33,366 nucleotides of DNA, from the NCBI GenBank assembly GCA_003427395.1, contig BFEA01000531.1, positions 745,614-778,979 of the forward strand, in the 5' to 3' direction. Origin of the DNA: Chara braunii. Taxonomy: Eukaryota; Streptophyta; Charophyceae; Charales; Characeae. The notes under the pieces are model-generated. The model saw only the letters and a program-made list of their open reading frames with translations. It did no database searches and was not told the DNA's origin. A program made the position numbers and the translations under genes. Positions 19,971 to 32,586 of this stretch are shown here, in pieces. The first letter of the stretch is position 1. Each line of letters starts with the position of its first letter.

Positions 19971-22900
19971 CCTTCTTGACGGCTTTAGGGGAGTGGGAGC
20001 TTACTTAGAGGAGAGCGGGTTGAAAACGCTGCGAAGCTTTTTGGGGACTGGCAGATTGCGCCGTATGGCCAGTTAAACCGCGTTGATTGCCTCAAACTGG
20101 GGAAAGGAAGGGGCCTGTCTGGCGGCCAGTGTTTCGATCGTGCGACAAGGCTGGGCTACCGGACGTTGTGACACGCCTCGCTGGTCCGCTACCGTGTTGC
20201 CGTCCGCTGGCCGTGCTGACATGCGTACCCTGCGGTGTCGCTGGTGCATTGTGCCCAGCTCCCCAGTTACCAGTCGACAGCCCACTCGTTCCATCCCCTA
20301 CAATGCTACCGCCGGTGACTTCGTCTGTGTAAGTCGTTACGGCCGCGGCTGTGTTAGCCGCAGGGCGTTGTGAAGTTGACAATTATATGAAGTGCTGTAT
20401 TTTTGTTAAAGGCTGATTGTTACTATTGGGCAGCGCCGTGCTGTTGGGCGCGTTGTGCCTACTGCGGAAGCGGCTGTTGGGTGCGTGGTGCCGCGGTAAC
20501 ATCTCACTGTGCACCTTGGGCTTTTCTAAGTACTCCTTAGTGATGAGGCTGCAAGGGAGGTGGCTGCGTGTTGCCGCCGGTGACCATTGATCGCTATGCA
20601 TCTATTAACCGCGTATGGACAATTGCTGCTGGCCGTTGACTTCTGTGAACTGTTGCGCATTGTCGCGAACTAGTACCAACAGTTACTGCTGACTGTGTGG
20701 CGGTGATTGGACTGAAAGGGAGGTTGCTGCGGTAGCTCAGAAAGTGGACAGCGCGAAAGGGGGGGGTGCTACTGAAGTCGGGGCCTTGCCAGGGGAACTG
20801 GACTCAGCAGTTGGAGTACTATTTATTCGACAGTCTACAACACTGGAACGGGCATACGCTGCGGCTGTTGCCGCCAAGGGTGGGCAGCGTTGATGTGGTT
20901 GAGCACAGGCTGGGGGCTGGACTGCAGGATAGGCTGTCGCAGGCTACCACTGGCCGCCGTACACCGTCAGGGATCACACCATTTGGCCGACGAGAGTTGC
21001 GGCTGCCCCAGCATGACTGCACGCAGGCTGTGAGCAGCTACCGGCAGCTGCGAATCGTTGTTCTCCGCTGCTGGCTGCCACCGTAAGTTGTGAAAACTGT
21101 TGTTGTGTTGACCGGGCGCATTCATTGTTCTCGTCTAACTATGCATCACCTGTTTGTCGGCTGTTGCTAAGCCGACTCTAGTTGCCGCTGCATTTCTTTG
21201 ACTGTGCACGGCCTGCTGCTGGCTGTTGCGGGGCCAACGTGAACTGCTGCCGTGCCCGTTGACTGTGCACGACCTGCTTGCAATTACATGCTATGACAGA
21301 CTGCTATGGATTGTCGCAGTGCTTAGAGTATAACAACTTAGAGGTGGCTAACTGCCGTCAGATTGGGAGAAAAGTTGTTGTATGCTGTTGGGTGCTACAA
21401 TTGCTGGCCGACGTGAGCTGCTGTTGCGCCTAGGTGATCACATACAGGCTTTGACCAGCTTACTGTCCTGCAGCAATTGTTGGGTGTTGCGGTTGCACCT
21501 GTGGACTGTGTACGGACTACGAGCGACTGCGTATTACGACAGGTTGTTGCGGACTGCTGCAGCACTCAGAAAGTGATTGTTTAATGATGCGTGTTTGCAG
21601 TTAGAGTGAAGAGGAGGTCGCTGCCACAGGGGCTTGGAGAGTGGGGCAACGCAGGAGGAGAAGTTACCGCTACGAATCGGGGGTCTGGGAGTTTGATTCC
21701 ATTGGCTGACTTTGGGAACTGATCAAGCTGTCCTTTTGGTCATCATTGCGGGGCCCTCAAGCGCTGAAGAGATCAGGGCCCTCTCATGGGAGTCTGAGTG
21801 CACCCCTCTTGTATCTGAGAGACTTAATGTTTCTTCTTCTGCCCTTCTCACTCTCATTCTAGTCTATTGGTTTGGAGAGGAAGGTAGCAGGCGGGATTGC
21901 AACCCGTAACCCGCGCCAAGGCCTTTGTGGGAGGTTGCCCCACCGATTGCGGGAGCCCTGCCGGAACTCAGGAGGAGTTTTGGAGGCAGGGAACTTAGAG
22001 GTAACCTTGGCTTTCCCTTATAAACCCAGTACAACCCTTACCTACATTCCTCCCTTTGTATTGTTTGGCAATGCTGAGTGCAACCTCTACTTTGACTTTT
22101 GGATTTACTTTCAGGACACAAATCAGACCAACTAAAGGAATGTTTGTATAATGGAAGGTTTCAATTTCTTGATTGTCTGAAGGCAGATTGTCACAAGGGG
22201 TTGCATCAGGGGAAAGGTTGGGAGGAAGGGAGTTTTGCTTGCGATTGAACGGGTCTTATAGGGTCAGGCATTGTTTCTAAGATGAATGGCCTGATTGCTA
22301 TGTTTTTTCTGTTTTCTGAAGAACCAAGCATTGTTTTTAAGATGAATGGCTTGTGTGCTGTGTTTCTTTAATTGTGCCAGACATTGTTTCTAAGATGAAT
22401 GACCTTGCTACTTATTTCTGAGGGGTATTGCTTGCTTGCCTTTTGAGGGTCAAACATTGTTTCTAAGATGAATGGTCTGGCCGCTGTTTTACTTGGAAGG
22501 TTTCTGAAGAGTCTCTTGGTCAGACCCAGAGTACTTTGTTTTTTTTGTGTGCTGAAAAAGGGGGAGATGAGCATTGTTTCTAAGATGAATGACTCATCTC
22601 TCCTTGATTGTTTTATTATGAGGAAGGAATCAAGGCCAGAAGACGAGACATTGTTTCTAAGATGAATGGTCTAAGTCTGAGGCCTAAGGACCATAATGAG
22701 AGCAAGGGAATAGAGATCTCTATAATGTTGTATGTATATATATGTACTTATATGCGAACAAGGCTAGTCAAGAATTATTTCTAAGATGAATGGCCTGACT
22801 ATAGCCTTATCACAAGCGAAGAGAGTATAATTGAGAGTTATAACTGAAGGTAACTTGGGCAGGCTGAGCATTGTTTCTAAGATGAATGGTTCAGCCCTAC

Positions 22901-25900
22901 GCCCTCTTTCTGAAGACTAAGGTGCAGAAAGGTATATATAACTTGGCTATTTAAATAGTTCAGGGCGACTAAGCATGGTTTCTAAGATGAATGGCTTAGT
23001 CACAACGAAGAAAAAAGTAGTTGTGCAACCTGTTCGTGTATAACTGCGGCAGGGGGCTGGCATTGTTTCTAAGATGAATGGTCAGTCTCAATGCCCTATG
23101 TAAGCAGGGTATAAAGGGTTAAAACACTGAAAGACTATGAACTAATGTTTGCTTAGTCAACCTGGGGTTGGTGAGAGTACTTACCTTTGTGGTTTGGCCT
23201 GCATGTGGCTGAGTGACATTGCTACCTAGTCTGAGTTTGGGTTGATAGGTAGCTGCTGTAGTAGCTTGCTACGTGCTAGAGCTATAGGAGTTAGATTCAA
23301 ATTCTAGATTTTATGAGATAGTTTTTTTTTACTTAGTTCGATTTCTGCATTTATCTAAATTCTCTTCTGATACTTGGGTTTGTATAAATCTTGGGAAGTC
23401 ATTTTTCCTACGGGAAGCGCTGCCGAAATTTCTGCAAATCCAAGGAGTTAGACAAATCTCTGACTTTCCAAAAGTTTGACTGCTTGAATCATATATAGAT
23501 TAGTAGGAATCTGGAAAGTCTCTCTTTCTAAGGGGAGTGCTGCCCAAATTTTTACTAATTCAGGGAGTTTGACAAAATTGAGCTTTAGAAAGTCAAAGAC
23601 TATTTCTGCTTTTATATTTAGGCTTATATGAATTCTGGAAAGACAGTTTTCCTACGGGAAGCGCTGCCGAAATTTTCTTCGTTTAGAGGAGTTAGATTAT
23701 ATTATAACAGGTGGCAGAGTTGACAGTCCACTCTGTATAGGGGAAACCCAACCAAAGGTCTACCTTTTCTTTGAGCCCTAACTCAGGATTAGGCTCAGAC
23801 CTAGTTGGCTACCAGGAGATTAGATAGGATCACCATATAGAAGGTAGTTTGCATAAGGCTTACGGGTTTAAGTCTTGGGCGTTGACCTGTCTTGTATTAC
23901 AGGCCAGCTGATCGATCTGATTCAGGACCTGGACTGGGTTTAGCTGATCCCTAGAGGGTCACCTGCTGTTATCCTTGATAACAGGTCGGTTGTCGATTCG
24001 TCTGTCTGCGACTCAACTCCAGCTCACTCCCCATACTCAACCTAAAAGGTTTTAGCCCTGGTGATCTTGTTGTTTGTTAAGGGTTTCACCCGGACTTTTA
24101 TTAAATGGTCATTTAACAAAGGTACTGAGTACTTAATTAAGGTTGGTTGGCTGGAGGTTGGGGCTTGCATGGCTAAAGCGAGGGGTATGAGTATAGGAAC
24201 TGGTTGGANTTGACTCNGTGTAGTGTGTGGACTCTTGTTTGACTTTTGATGTGATTGNAGGTATGTTCAGTGACCTGGGNTTTTGGTTGGACTGCCTTGC
24301 GGTTACACATATATGTATGGCTACGAGGAGACCCACTATGATTGTGAGAAGTGATCGTCACATACTTACCCCCCCCCGTGCATATGTATGTGCGTGTGTA
24401 TGTGTATCTACGAGGGGAACTAGCGAGGCGTGAAGTGCCCGAGCATTAAGGGCCCAATTGAGGGTTGGGCCTAATAGGAGGGAGGGGATAACCCTCCCTA
24501 TTTTCCCGAAAAAAAAAAATTCTTGGTCGAACGTTAGCCCTGAGCCTGGAATATGATGGTCCTCGCCCAGGGCGGCCCTCGATCGTGAGCTTAACGCCAG
24601 AGGAGTTTTTCTTTGATAAGCGTTAAAGGTATTTGTTTCTTTTCCTCGTTGTGATTTATTTTTGTGGAACCATAGAGTTCCGGGCGGAAGGGTTAGTGCG
24701 TCGCTGGTGATGCGCCAGACAACTCACCACTGCGCCAAACCCCTTCCTGCCCTAGGGGCCGGCCTACCCCGCACCCCTTGGGACACCTCAGGGTGCAGAA
24801 GACGGAAAGACCCTCATGCCGGTCTTGCGCCCGCTAAAGGGTTACCCCCCTTAGTGCGCGCGTCAGCCAACGCCTGAGCGTCGAAACTAACCCCTCGGCT
24901 CAGGATAGGCCATTTGGGTATGGGCACCACATAATGCGCCGTCATCGCAGTTACTCACGTAAAGTTGCATAGTGAGATGGTATGTGTAGGTCGGGCGTCC
25001 GCGCGATCTTATATTAAGTCTGCACGCGTGACGCTCACCGATTCTCGCACTAAAAGGTTATGGGTCAGGCGGCGAAACCACGAGCACGACACGGTCAATA
25101 GACTGGGATTTTGGGTTTCGCGAAGCGGCACGTGGGCGAAGGACCAGTCCCAGGCGACCTATGGGGGTCCGTACACGGGACTCACTATCCCGGTCAGCGG
25201 GCAGCCTATGGATAGGATATTGGGCCTCCTCCGCACGCGTGTCGTTTGAACCTGTTTACCGCTTTTTTTATTCTAGGAGGCCACCGGCTAATGAGAGTTG
25301 GAGTGAGTTTCCTTTTTGCACTTTCATGGTTGGACGTTATAGTCTGTGACGGCCATCAAAGTCAAACCCCTTGATGTTTGACCGCCACAACAGATTAAAG
25401 TTGTTTACTCAACCCCTCTGCACAGGGTGCAGAAGAGGGTGTGGTCTCCAACCGTGCACGGCGGTTGTCCAGCGTCGAGAGATTAACCCTCAAGGCGCGT
25501 GTCAGCCGACACTTGAGTGTCGAATGCGATCCTCGAGATTAACGAGGACCGCGCGAGTATGGGTACTACATAGTACGCCATCATTGCGACTGCTTGCGTG
25601 CGTTTGCATTGCGAGCCGATATGGCTTAGCCTTCCGTCCGCGCGGTTTTATATCAAGTCTCGCGCGTGACGCCTATCCGATTTCCGCATTGGAAAGTTAT
25701 GGGATGGCTACCGCGGGGCTAGGAGCGTTGTCGCGTAGTGTTGTTTTCGTGTGTATGTGTGTGTGTTTTATTTTTGTGTTCGTAAAATGGTTTGCGCGTG
25801 GTGTGTGGGATGCGTCCTAGTCGACCGACGTCATGCCGCGCTTGGGACTTCAGCCCCCCAAGATGTCGGTTCGCGTGCGGGTTCGATAGGCGTATTACCG

Positions 25901-25992
25901 CGCGTACCCCCTATGCTACAGCGAACGAGAAACGCCCTCGGCTGGTCCACCTCTGCGATTGCAACCGAGTAACTTTCGTATTGTGGACTGGT
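19971..25992 (+). repeat. 3' LTR, main R/U5 part
   Basis: This is a direct repeat of 1-6000; the offset is 19970 at the start and 19992 at the end. The shift is mostly a 21-base sequence present here and missing near 2485. Substitutions are scattered, apart from 24104-25832, which is identical to 4112-5840 including N positions. It holds copies of the hairpin array, the 110-bp units and the internal duplication. Homology stops at the N at 25993 and resumes at 26765. Confidence 0.88.
22263..23090 (+). repeat. Array of ten conserved-loop hairpins (LTR copy 2)
   Basis: Cores start at 22269, 22329, 22382, 22455, 22572, about 22650, about 22773, about 22870, about 22975 and 23061. The unit at 22455 is the one deleted in the other copy. 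Some stems changed relative to copy 1: the second unit here has CAAGC/GCTTG where copy 1 has a mismatch; the unit near 22870 has GGTTCAGC, which keeps pairing through a G-U pair; the unit near 22773 has lost its 5' arm pairing. Confidence 0.9.
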
Positions 25993-25993
25993 N

Positions 25994-26047
<54 letters not shown>
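25994..26047 (+). repeat. (AG)n microsatellite
   Basis: About 27 uninterrupted AG units directly follow an N. Reading frames through it (poly Arg-Glu or Ser-Leu) are artefacts. Confidence 0.97.
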
Positions 26048-26050
<3 letters not shown>

Positions 26051-26253
26051 CCTCTAATGCAACATTGTGGTAATGCATGTTGGATTTCCATGTTTCCTTT
26101 TTCATGATCATTAGCATCAGTCAAGTACCCCTTCCCTGATAGAATGTGACAGAGGGTATGCTATGGATGCTGCCAGTATGTGAAGACTGCGGTGTTGACA
26201 TTACCCAATATGACCTTGTTTTTTTTGGTGGCGTTTTTGTATGTTTGATTTAG

Positions 26254-26438
26254 AATTTAAAGGAGAAGCAATCTACCTGGAAGTTACGGCAGGGCAGTCT
26301 GTTGGGCTTCGCTTCTTGCTGAAGGTTGTGCAGGGAGCATCAAACAATATCACCATTGGAAGGGTCCCACAAAACGATCTAACGCTGAACGATCCTGAGG
26401 TTTCTGGAAAGCACGCGATTGTATCATGGCACGCCAAG
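26254..26438 (+). CDS. Single internal exon encoding an FHA domain, KAPP-like
   Basis: The exon reads YLEVTAGQSVGLRFLL, then ITIGRVPQNDLTLNDPEVSGKHA, ending in SWHAK. The GR pair and the S-G-K-H (SxxH) phosphothreonine-binding motif are hallmarks of the forkhead-associated fold. The wording EVSGKHA after a D/N-L-x-L-x-D stretch is typical of plant kinase-associated protein phosphatase, which docks on receptor kinases. The left border is a pyrimidine-rich acceptor ending TTTGATTTAG (26253); the right border is AAG|GTAAGT (GT at 26439-26440). Only the N-terminal half of the domain is present; no phosphatase exon is in the window. It lies in the chimeric segment, so its position here is not genomic. 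FHA is firm; KAPP is likely. Confidence 0.7.
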
Positions 26439-26726
26439 GTAAGTGGGAACAGACGTATTCAGGTTTCTTTATGTGGTGCATTTGCTAATCCATGGACATG
26501 AGAGAGGTGGGGAGAGAATTCTCCGAGAGGCTAGTCCTCCTATTCTATTGTAGGTGCTTTTGGAGTACGGTTGAATCGTGCTGGGCAAAGTGGGCATATG
26601 TCTTATATGACTGATTATCATGCTGTGGTTTGTAATGTCATTGTGGTGCTGTTGCTGAGTCTTGGTGAGTACAGCTTATGTTGTTTCTTGAGTTTGTTGA
26701 TGTTTTTTGATGGTTAGGTCCTGGGT

Positions 26727-26764
26727 CTGTCTCTTATACACATCTAGATGTGTATAAGAGACAG
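26727..26764. other. Nextera mate-pair junction adapter (two head-to-head Tn5 mosaic ends)
   Basis: The 19-bp mosaic end CTGTCTCTTATACACATCT (26727-26745) is followed directly by its exact reverse complement (26746-26764). This 38-bp palindrome is the circularisation junction of Nextera mate-pair libraries. No transposase or Tn5 body is present, so it is sequencing-library contamination. Confidence 0.98.
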
Positions 26765-26969
26765 CTCCCGAAAGGTGGAGGTAAGTTGTGCCTCACGTAG
26801 GCCCTATCCTATCGTAGGGGTTCGCGAGAGGTATGGCTGGCGCACTCGGTCGGAGCGGCCTGAGGGAGCTCCATTTGCGTGTTCATGACAAGGTTAGCTC
26901 AACTCCTGCGTGACGCGGCCGAGAGGGTCCCGCGCTGCCATGAGCGGTGCCGGACCAATGCGCTCGACA
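26765..26969 (+). repeat. 3' LTR terminal U5 end
   Basis: This is homologous to 6039-6243 without indels. Ten substitutions are visible in 205 bases, nine of them transitions. It ends CTCGACA at 26969, after which the two copies differ, marking the element boundary. A GAG|GTAAGT donor is conserved near 26781. Confidence 0.92.
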
Positions 26970-27289
26970 TCGCTAAGCTTCTTTTCTCTATTCACGAATG
27001 CACCCGGCCCAACATCCCGTCCGGATTCGTTTCGTGCCTTCCACCCATTGCCCACTCCGGTTCACCGCGCCCTGGTAGTCGGGGACCGCTTAATGCTGCG
27101 CTACGTGCTTCCCTGCTTCTGCCGATTTCAACAATCGTCGCTGCCCATCTGCGTTAGCGCCTCCTCCTCCTGCTCACTGCTCCGCTGCCAGTAGTCCCTC
27201 CCTCGTCTTCACCTCCGGGCGCACCCGATCGAGTTTCCGGGTCAGCTTCGTTCGCGATCCGCCCTCGTCCTCATCATCTCCGTTGACCC
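26970..27289 (-). other. Flank of the element, possibly R/U5 of an inverted LTR relative
   Basis: No gene is recognised. The target-site duplication cannot be tested because the 5' flank is outside the window. It is contiguous with the inverted U3-like block and may be its transcribed part, which would mean the giant element inserted into a relative's LTR. Confidence 0.3.
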
Positions 27290-27407
27290 GCTCAGTGTCA
27301 TTAGCACCAGCTCGATTAGCGCAGCCCCTACGCAGTGCCCGACTCCGCAAAAAAGTGTGAAACGGAAAAAAAACCCCGAAACTGCCCCGGCGCCCGGGCC
27401 TTCTCCC

Positions 27408-27415
27408 AATTTATA
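27408..27415 (-). promoter_or_regulatory. TATA box of the inverted U3-like block
   Basis: TATAAATT on the minus strand, about 1.04 kb from the block start at 28453, at the position matching TATAAGT in the plus-strand block. Confidence 0.45.
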
Positions 27416-28418
27416 CACGTCGACCACGTACGGGCGCCAGGCTAATCTACTCTGTGTCGTTCCAATTTCTCTCGGATGTCCCGAAGGACACAACCGGGGC
27501 CGCGGGAATGACCGGCCTCAGGCAATTCATATTATTTGGTTTTACTCATCAAGTTCCATCATCTAGTTCCGAACTCAGATCAGTATTTCAACAGTTCAAT
27601 AGTGTGCTCCTACTGTGTTTTCGCGTCCACATACGGCGCGATAATAATAACAACTAAATAAAATTAGAAATAATATATATATATATATAAAAACGAGCGG
27701 TAGTCGGGCAGGGACCACGTCACCCCTCTCAGCCTGCCCGTCAGCCCCACGCTCGGCCCCGCGGCAGCAAAAGGCGAGGGGGATAGTCCCACAGGCCCAT
27801 TAACCCCTCAAGCCTTTTTGCCACGCTCCTTCGCTCCCTTGCCGCATGCTGTTGGCTTCGATCCCTGCGCCTGCTGCGTACCAGTCTGATGCTATAACCA
27901 ATAGGGCTAAGCCCAAGCCTGGTACCAACAGGCGTGACTCACCTAATAAAGAGGTTGCCCCCGACCTTTTGGTGCCAAAGGAGCCACCCCATGCCATTTT
28001 CTAACCCGTACTCACATACATGACCACAAAAAAAAACGCGCCGACCTCCCGACCTTGCCGCGGCTACCCTTACCTGGCCGAATCCATCAGTTCCCATCAT
28101 CTGGATTCCATGCAAGTCCACACCGGCTCACTGAACCATCCAACATACTATGCGGAACCAGAGAACGGAGCGTCCCTAAATTAGTCAGTTTAATCAAAAC
28201 AAAACGATTGTTATGATAGAGCACGTCGACGAACATCCACGCCGTGCCGTCTATCACGATCAAAAGGAGAAAATCACGCACGCCTCAAATCTGCGCGCCC
28301 ACACACTCTCTATTTCTAGGTGTTACCGTCGAACCTTTAGTCCGCGCGCCCCCGCAACTCGCGCAGTCTTCCCGTAAATTCTGAATCGACCCATTCCTCT
28401 GTCAACTACAAAAACCCA

Positions 28419-28448
28419 GTGCGAGTACCCTTGTAAGGGTATTCGCAC
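28419..28448. other. 30-bp imperfect palindrome
   Basis: The arms GTGCGA-TACCCTT and AAGGGTATTCGCAC are nearly perfect complements. The related palindrome is at 18095-18124. Both lie 4-5 bases inside the proposed block start. Confidence 0.8.
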
Positions 28449-28461
28449 CGACACCGTGTGA

Positions 28462-29650
28462 GTCCAACTGTTAGTTCAATCGGGTGATCAGATCGACTCC
28501 ACCAACGACGTCGATTTCAGCCAACTCAAACTTTCTCCCACTGCGCCCGAGGTCTTCATCCCAAAACTCCTTCCCTTGCGCTGCCCAAATGAACCGACAT
28601 CGCCTCTCGACTTTTGGGCTTCCCTCCAATTTCCCTACCTTCTGGCAGTCCCCGATGATGACGTGGAGTTGTTGATAGTCCGAGCGTGGAGAACGAATAC
28701 GGAGGGGGAGCTGTTGGGGATTCTGTTCGGAAAGGTGAGGGACGACTATCTGAAACCAATCACGAATAAATCCCTAGTGTTCCTGGCGCAGCTCCTGGAT
28801 GATCTGCCTCTAGACATCTTCCGCACTGTGACGAGCGGCCCACACCGGCGGTGCTCACCCATACGTTGGTACCGCATCTGTTGTGGTCCACGTGTATGGA
28901 GCTCGACGGCGACAACTGCTACTACCCCTCCTAGGGCCATTATCTAGTCATTGACGTGACCGATCTTACCCTGTGGGATCTGATTGTTCAAAGGGTGGAG
29001 GTACGAGAAGAAGTAGACGAAGAAGAGGTAAAGGAAGAGAGAGAAGAGGTCAGCGAAGAAAAAAAAAAAACTCGGAGGCGGAATCTGATAACCCCAATTA
29101 TAACGAGACGGAGGAGAGTGAGTCGGGAGGAAGTGAGTCGGACGAATCAGGCAGCCCTAGCGAACAGGGCAAGGAAGAGGACGAGGCTGCAATGCAGAAG
29201 AGGCGAGAGAGGGCGGAGGGAAAGCGACCGGTGGAAGAATCGGACGGACCAGCAGAGCGGCTATCATAAGGCGATTCCTTGCGCAATCCAGAACCGCCGC
29301 AAGAGGAGCTCGAAGGTCATGGCGTCACCACCGCGAAGGGTTCCAGAAGCTGACGCCGTAGAAGAAGTTCTTTGCCGGCTCAATCCTCTCCACCACCACG
29401 GCCCACCGTTCGTATACGTGGAGATGCGGGCGCTCGGGCTTCGTCCCCGGTCGTTATCCCGCCGTCCCCTTTATTACCTCACCCTTCATCAGCTCGTCGG
29501 CCGACCCCCGTTCCCTTCTAACTGGCATCCTTTTCCACCTTCCCTCTTCCACCAACTCTACTCCACCCGCCTCATCGCCACCGTCTTCCCGCACGCCACC
29601 ACTCGTTCTCTCGTAACTTCTTTTCCCCTCCACATCCTTCTCTTTAGCGC
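28462..29650 (+). pseudogene. Degenerate ORF for an unrecognised protein with an acidic C-terminal half
   Basis: The first part (about 28462-28860) is open and reads as a folded domain: DFWASLQFPYLLAVPDDDVELL, then FGKVRDDYLKPIT and FLAQLLDDLPLDIF. After about 28860 the sense moves to a second frame (LWDLIVQRVEV, then a Glu/Lys repeat), and after an A run near 29060-29070 to a third frame rich in Glu, Ser and Asp ending AEGKRPVEESDGPAERLS (to 29269). Beyond that the third frame stays Pro/Ser-rich with several stops to about 29650. Two frameshifts and about four stops show a dead gene. I do not recognise the family; a retroelement or repeat-family ORF is likely. No start is assigned. Confidence 0.45.
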
Positions 29651-31690
<2,040 letters not shown>

Positions 31691-32251
31691 ATGAATATCG
31701 AGATCCCCTTTCTTATCACTGACCAAGAATTCCGGGAATATTAGGAACACTCTTGCTTTTCTGCGTGGTCAAGGGCGGAACCCCCGAATTTCCCTTACTT
31801 AACCGGGAACGAACGTGTTTGCAAGTGGGACATCGCTCAGGCCTTGGGACGTATCCCCCATCTCCCCAGCTGCCCTAGCCCATACACGTGTCACGTCGCC
31901 ACGGAACCCGGAATCATTATCCTGGCGACCGAATTCCCTCCCTATCACCGCATTCTACCCTATCACTCCCTAACCATCGTCCCCCGGCGCGCAATCGCTC
32001 CTTACTGGTCCCAACCCTCGTGCTCGGAGTGTCTGCAGGACCGCGAGTACCGGGCCTCCGGCTTCATCGGGCGAACTCGGTTGGAGGAAGAACGACGGGC
32101 GCACAACCTTCAATTGAGGTCGGCTGCGTCAGATTCTGAGACTTGCGACGTTCGACGTCGGCAGGTGACCAGCCAGCGGGATAGCCATAGCATCCCGACG
32201 GTGCACCAGATACGAGTCCGACCCAGACGATGGAACCAACAGAGGCGGTAG
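31691..32251 (+). pseudogene. Broken ORF of about 187 codons, unrecognised
   Basis: From an ATG at 31691 one frame stays open to TAG at 32249-32251, apart from a single TAG after codon 17 (REFREY, stop, EHSCF). The later part is Cys- and Arg-containing (CSECLQDREYRASGF, then an acidic/basic helix LEEERRAHN). GC-rich codons and length favour a former gene over chance. The downstream 250 bases stay open in overlapping frames and may be its tail. No known domain is seen. Confidence 0.35.
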
Positions 32252-32586
32252 CTCTGCTTCCCGAAGCTCAAAACAGGACTCCGATCTGCGCCTACCCTCC
32301 TGCATTCGTATCCCTGAATCTTGCCACCGGAGACCTCAGTTCCGACCTGGGACTCCACCCCCACTTTCCTAAAATCCTTGGCACACCCCCTTTTGCACTT
32401 CCAGGCCCACTCACACTCCGACCAGGAAATCGGGCCGGGCGTGAGGTTAAGGTCTTCTCTCAGTCAAAGTCGGGTCATGGCCCCGGTATCTCAAACTTTC
32501 AAAATTTGATGTAAATTTCCATATGGGATGCTGGGCCCGGTTCCCAGCACGTGCTGCTCCCCATGAATAGATTGAAACCTTGTCCG
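32252..32586. other. Tail of the broken ORF and a small hairpin region
   Basis: Short Pro/His-rich frames continue to about 32514. GCTGGG/CCCAGC (about 32529-32549) overlaps a perfect 12-base palindrome CAGCACGTGCTG. Confidence 0.35.

Larger units (their letters stand above)
25993..26764. other. Chimeric, non-LTR segment spliced into the 3' LTR by misassembly
   Basis: The 772 bases replace 38 bases of LTR (equivalent to 6001-6038). The left join is an N followed by an (AG)n run; the right join is a perfect Nextera mate-pair junction at 26727-26764. LTR homology is perfectly in register on each side. The content is unrelated host-gene DNA, including one exon. Confidence 0.9.
1..26969 (+). mobile_element. 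Giant Ty3/gypsy LTR retrotransposon, defective, 5' end outside the window
   Basis: A long direct repeat (1-6243 and 19971-26969) flanks a tRNA-type primer site and the ordered domains Gag, protease, reverse transcriptase, RNase H and integrase. Integrase after RNase H is diagnostic of Ty3/gypsy (Metaviridae). Repeat homology stops exactly at a CA dinucleotide in both copies (6243 and 26969), with the primer site two bases after the first, so these are the LTR 3' ends. The LTR 5' end is not seen directly; a TG start near 18091 is proposed. Every gene carries stops, frameshifts or inversion. The tRNA-Asp primer site and a long third ORF after integrase recall the Athila/Tat side of plant gypsy elements, but no tree was built. 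The 3' LTR contains an assembly chimera and an N gap. Confidence 0.9.
27290..28453 (-). repeat. Inverted, diverged relative of the U3-like block
   Basis: Read on the minus strand, it starts TGTCGGTGCGAATACCC (28453 downward) and aligns in order with 18091-19200: the terminal palindrome, a TTTTTGTAGTTGACAG-like word, TGGGCGCGCAG-TT-AGGCG-GCGTGATTTT, the CTTTATT to GGGCTTAGCCCTAT-GGTTA block, AAAAG-GGGGTT, and the TATA region. Identity is patchy, so this is an old copy or a different family member. It carries an (AT)n run at 27673-27689. Confidence 0.65.

Noticed and set aside
19486-20076. ORF crossing the N gap
   Set aside because: The codons are N; its openness is an artefact.
26727-26764. 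Natural Tn5 or Tn5-like insertion
   Set aside because: There are only two abutting 19-bp mosaic ends, with no transposase or target duplication; this is the exact library junction.
25993-26764. Host gene captured by the retrotransposon
   Set aside because: The adapter and N at the joins, with the LTR in register on each side, make misassembly far more likely.
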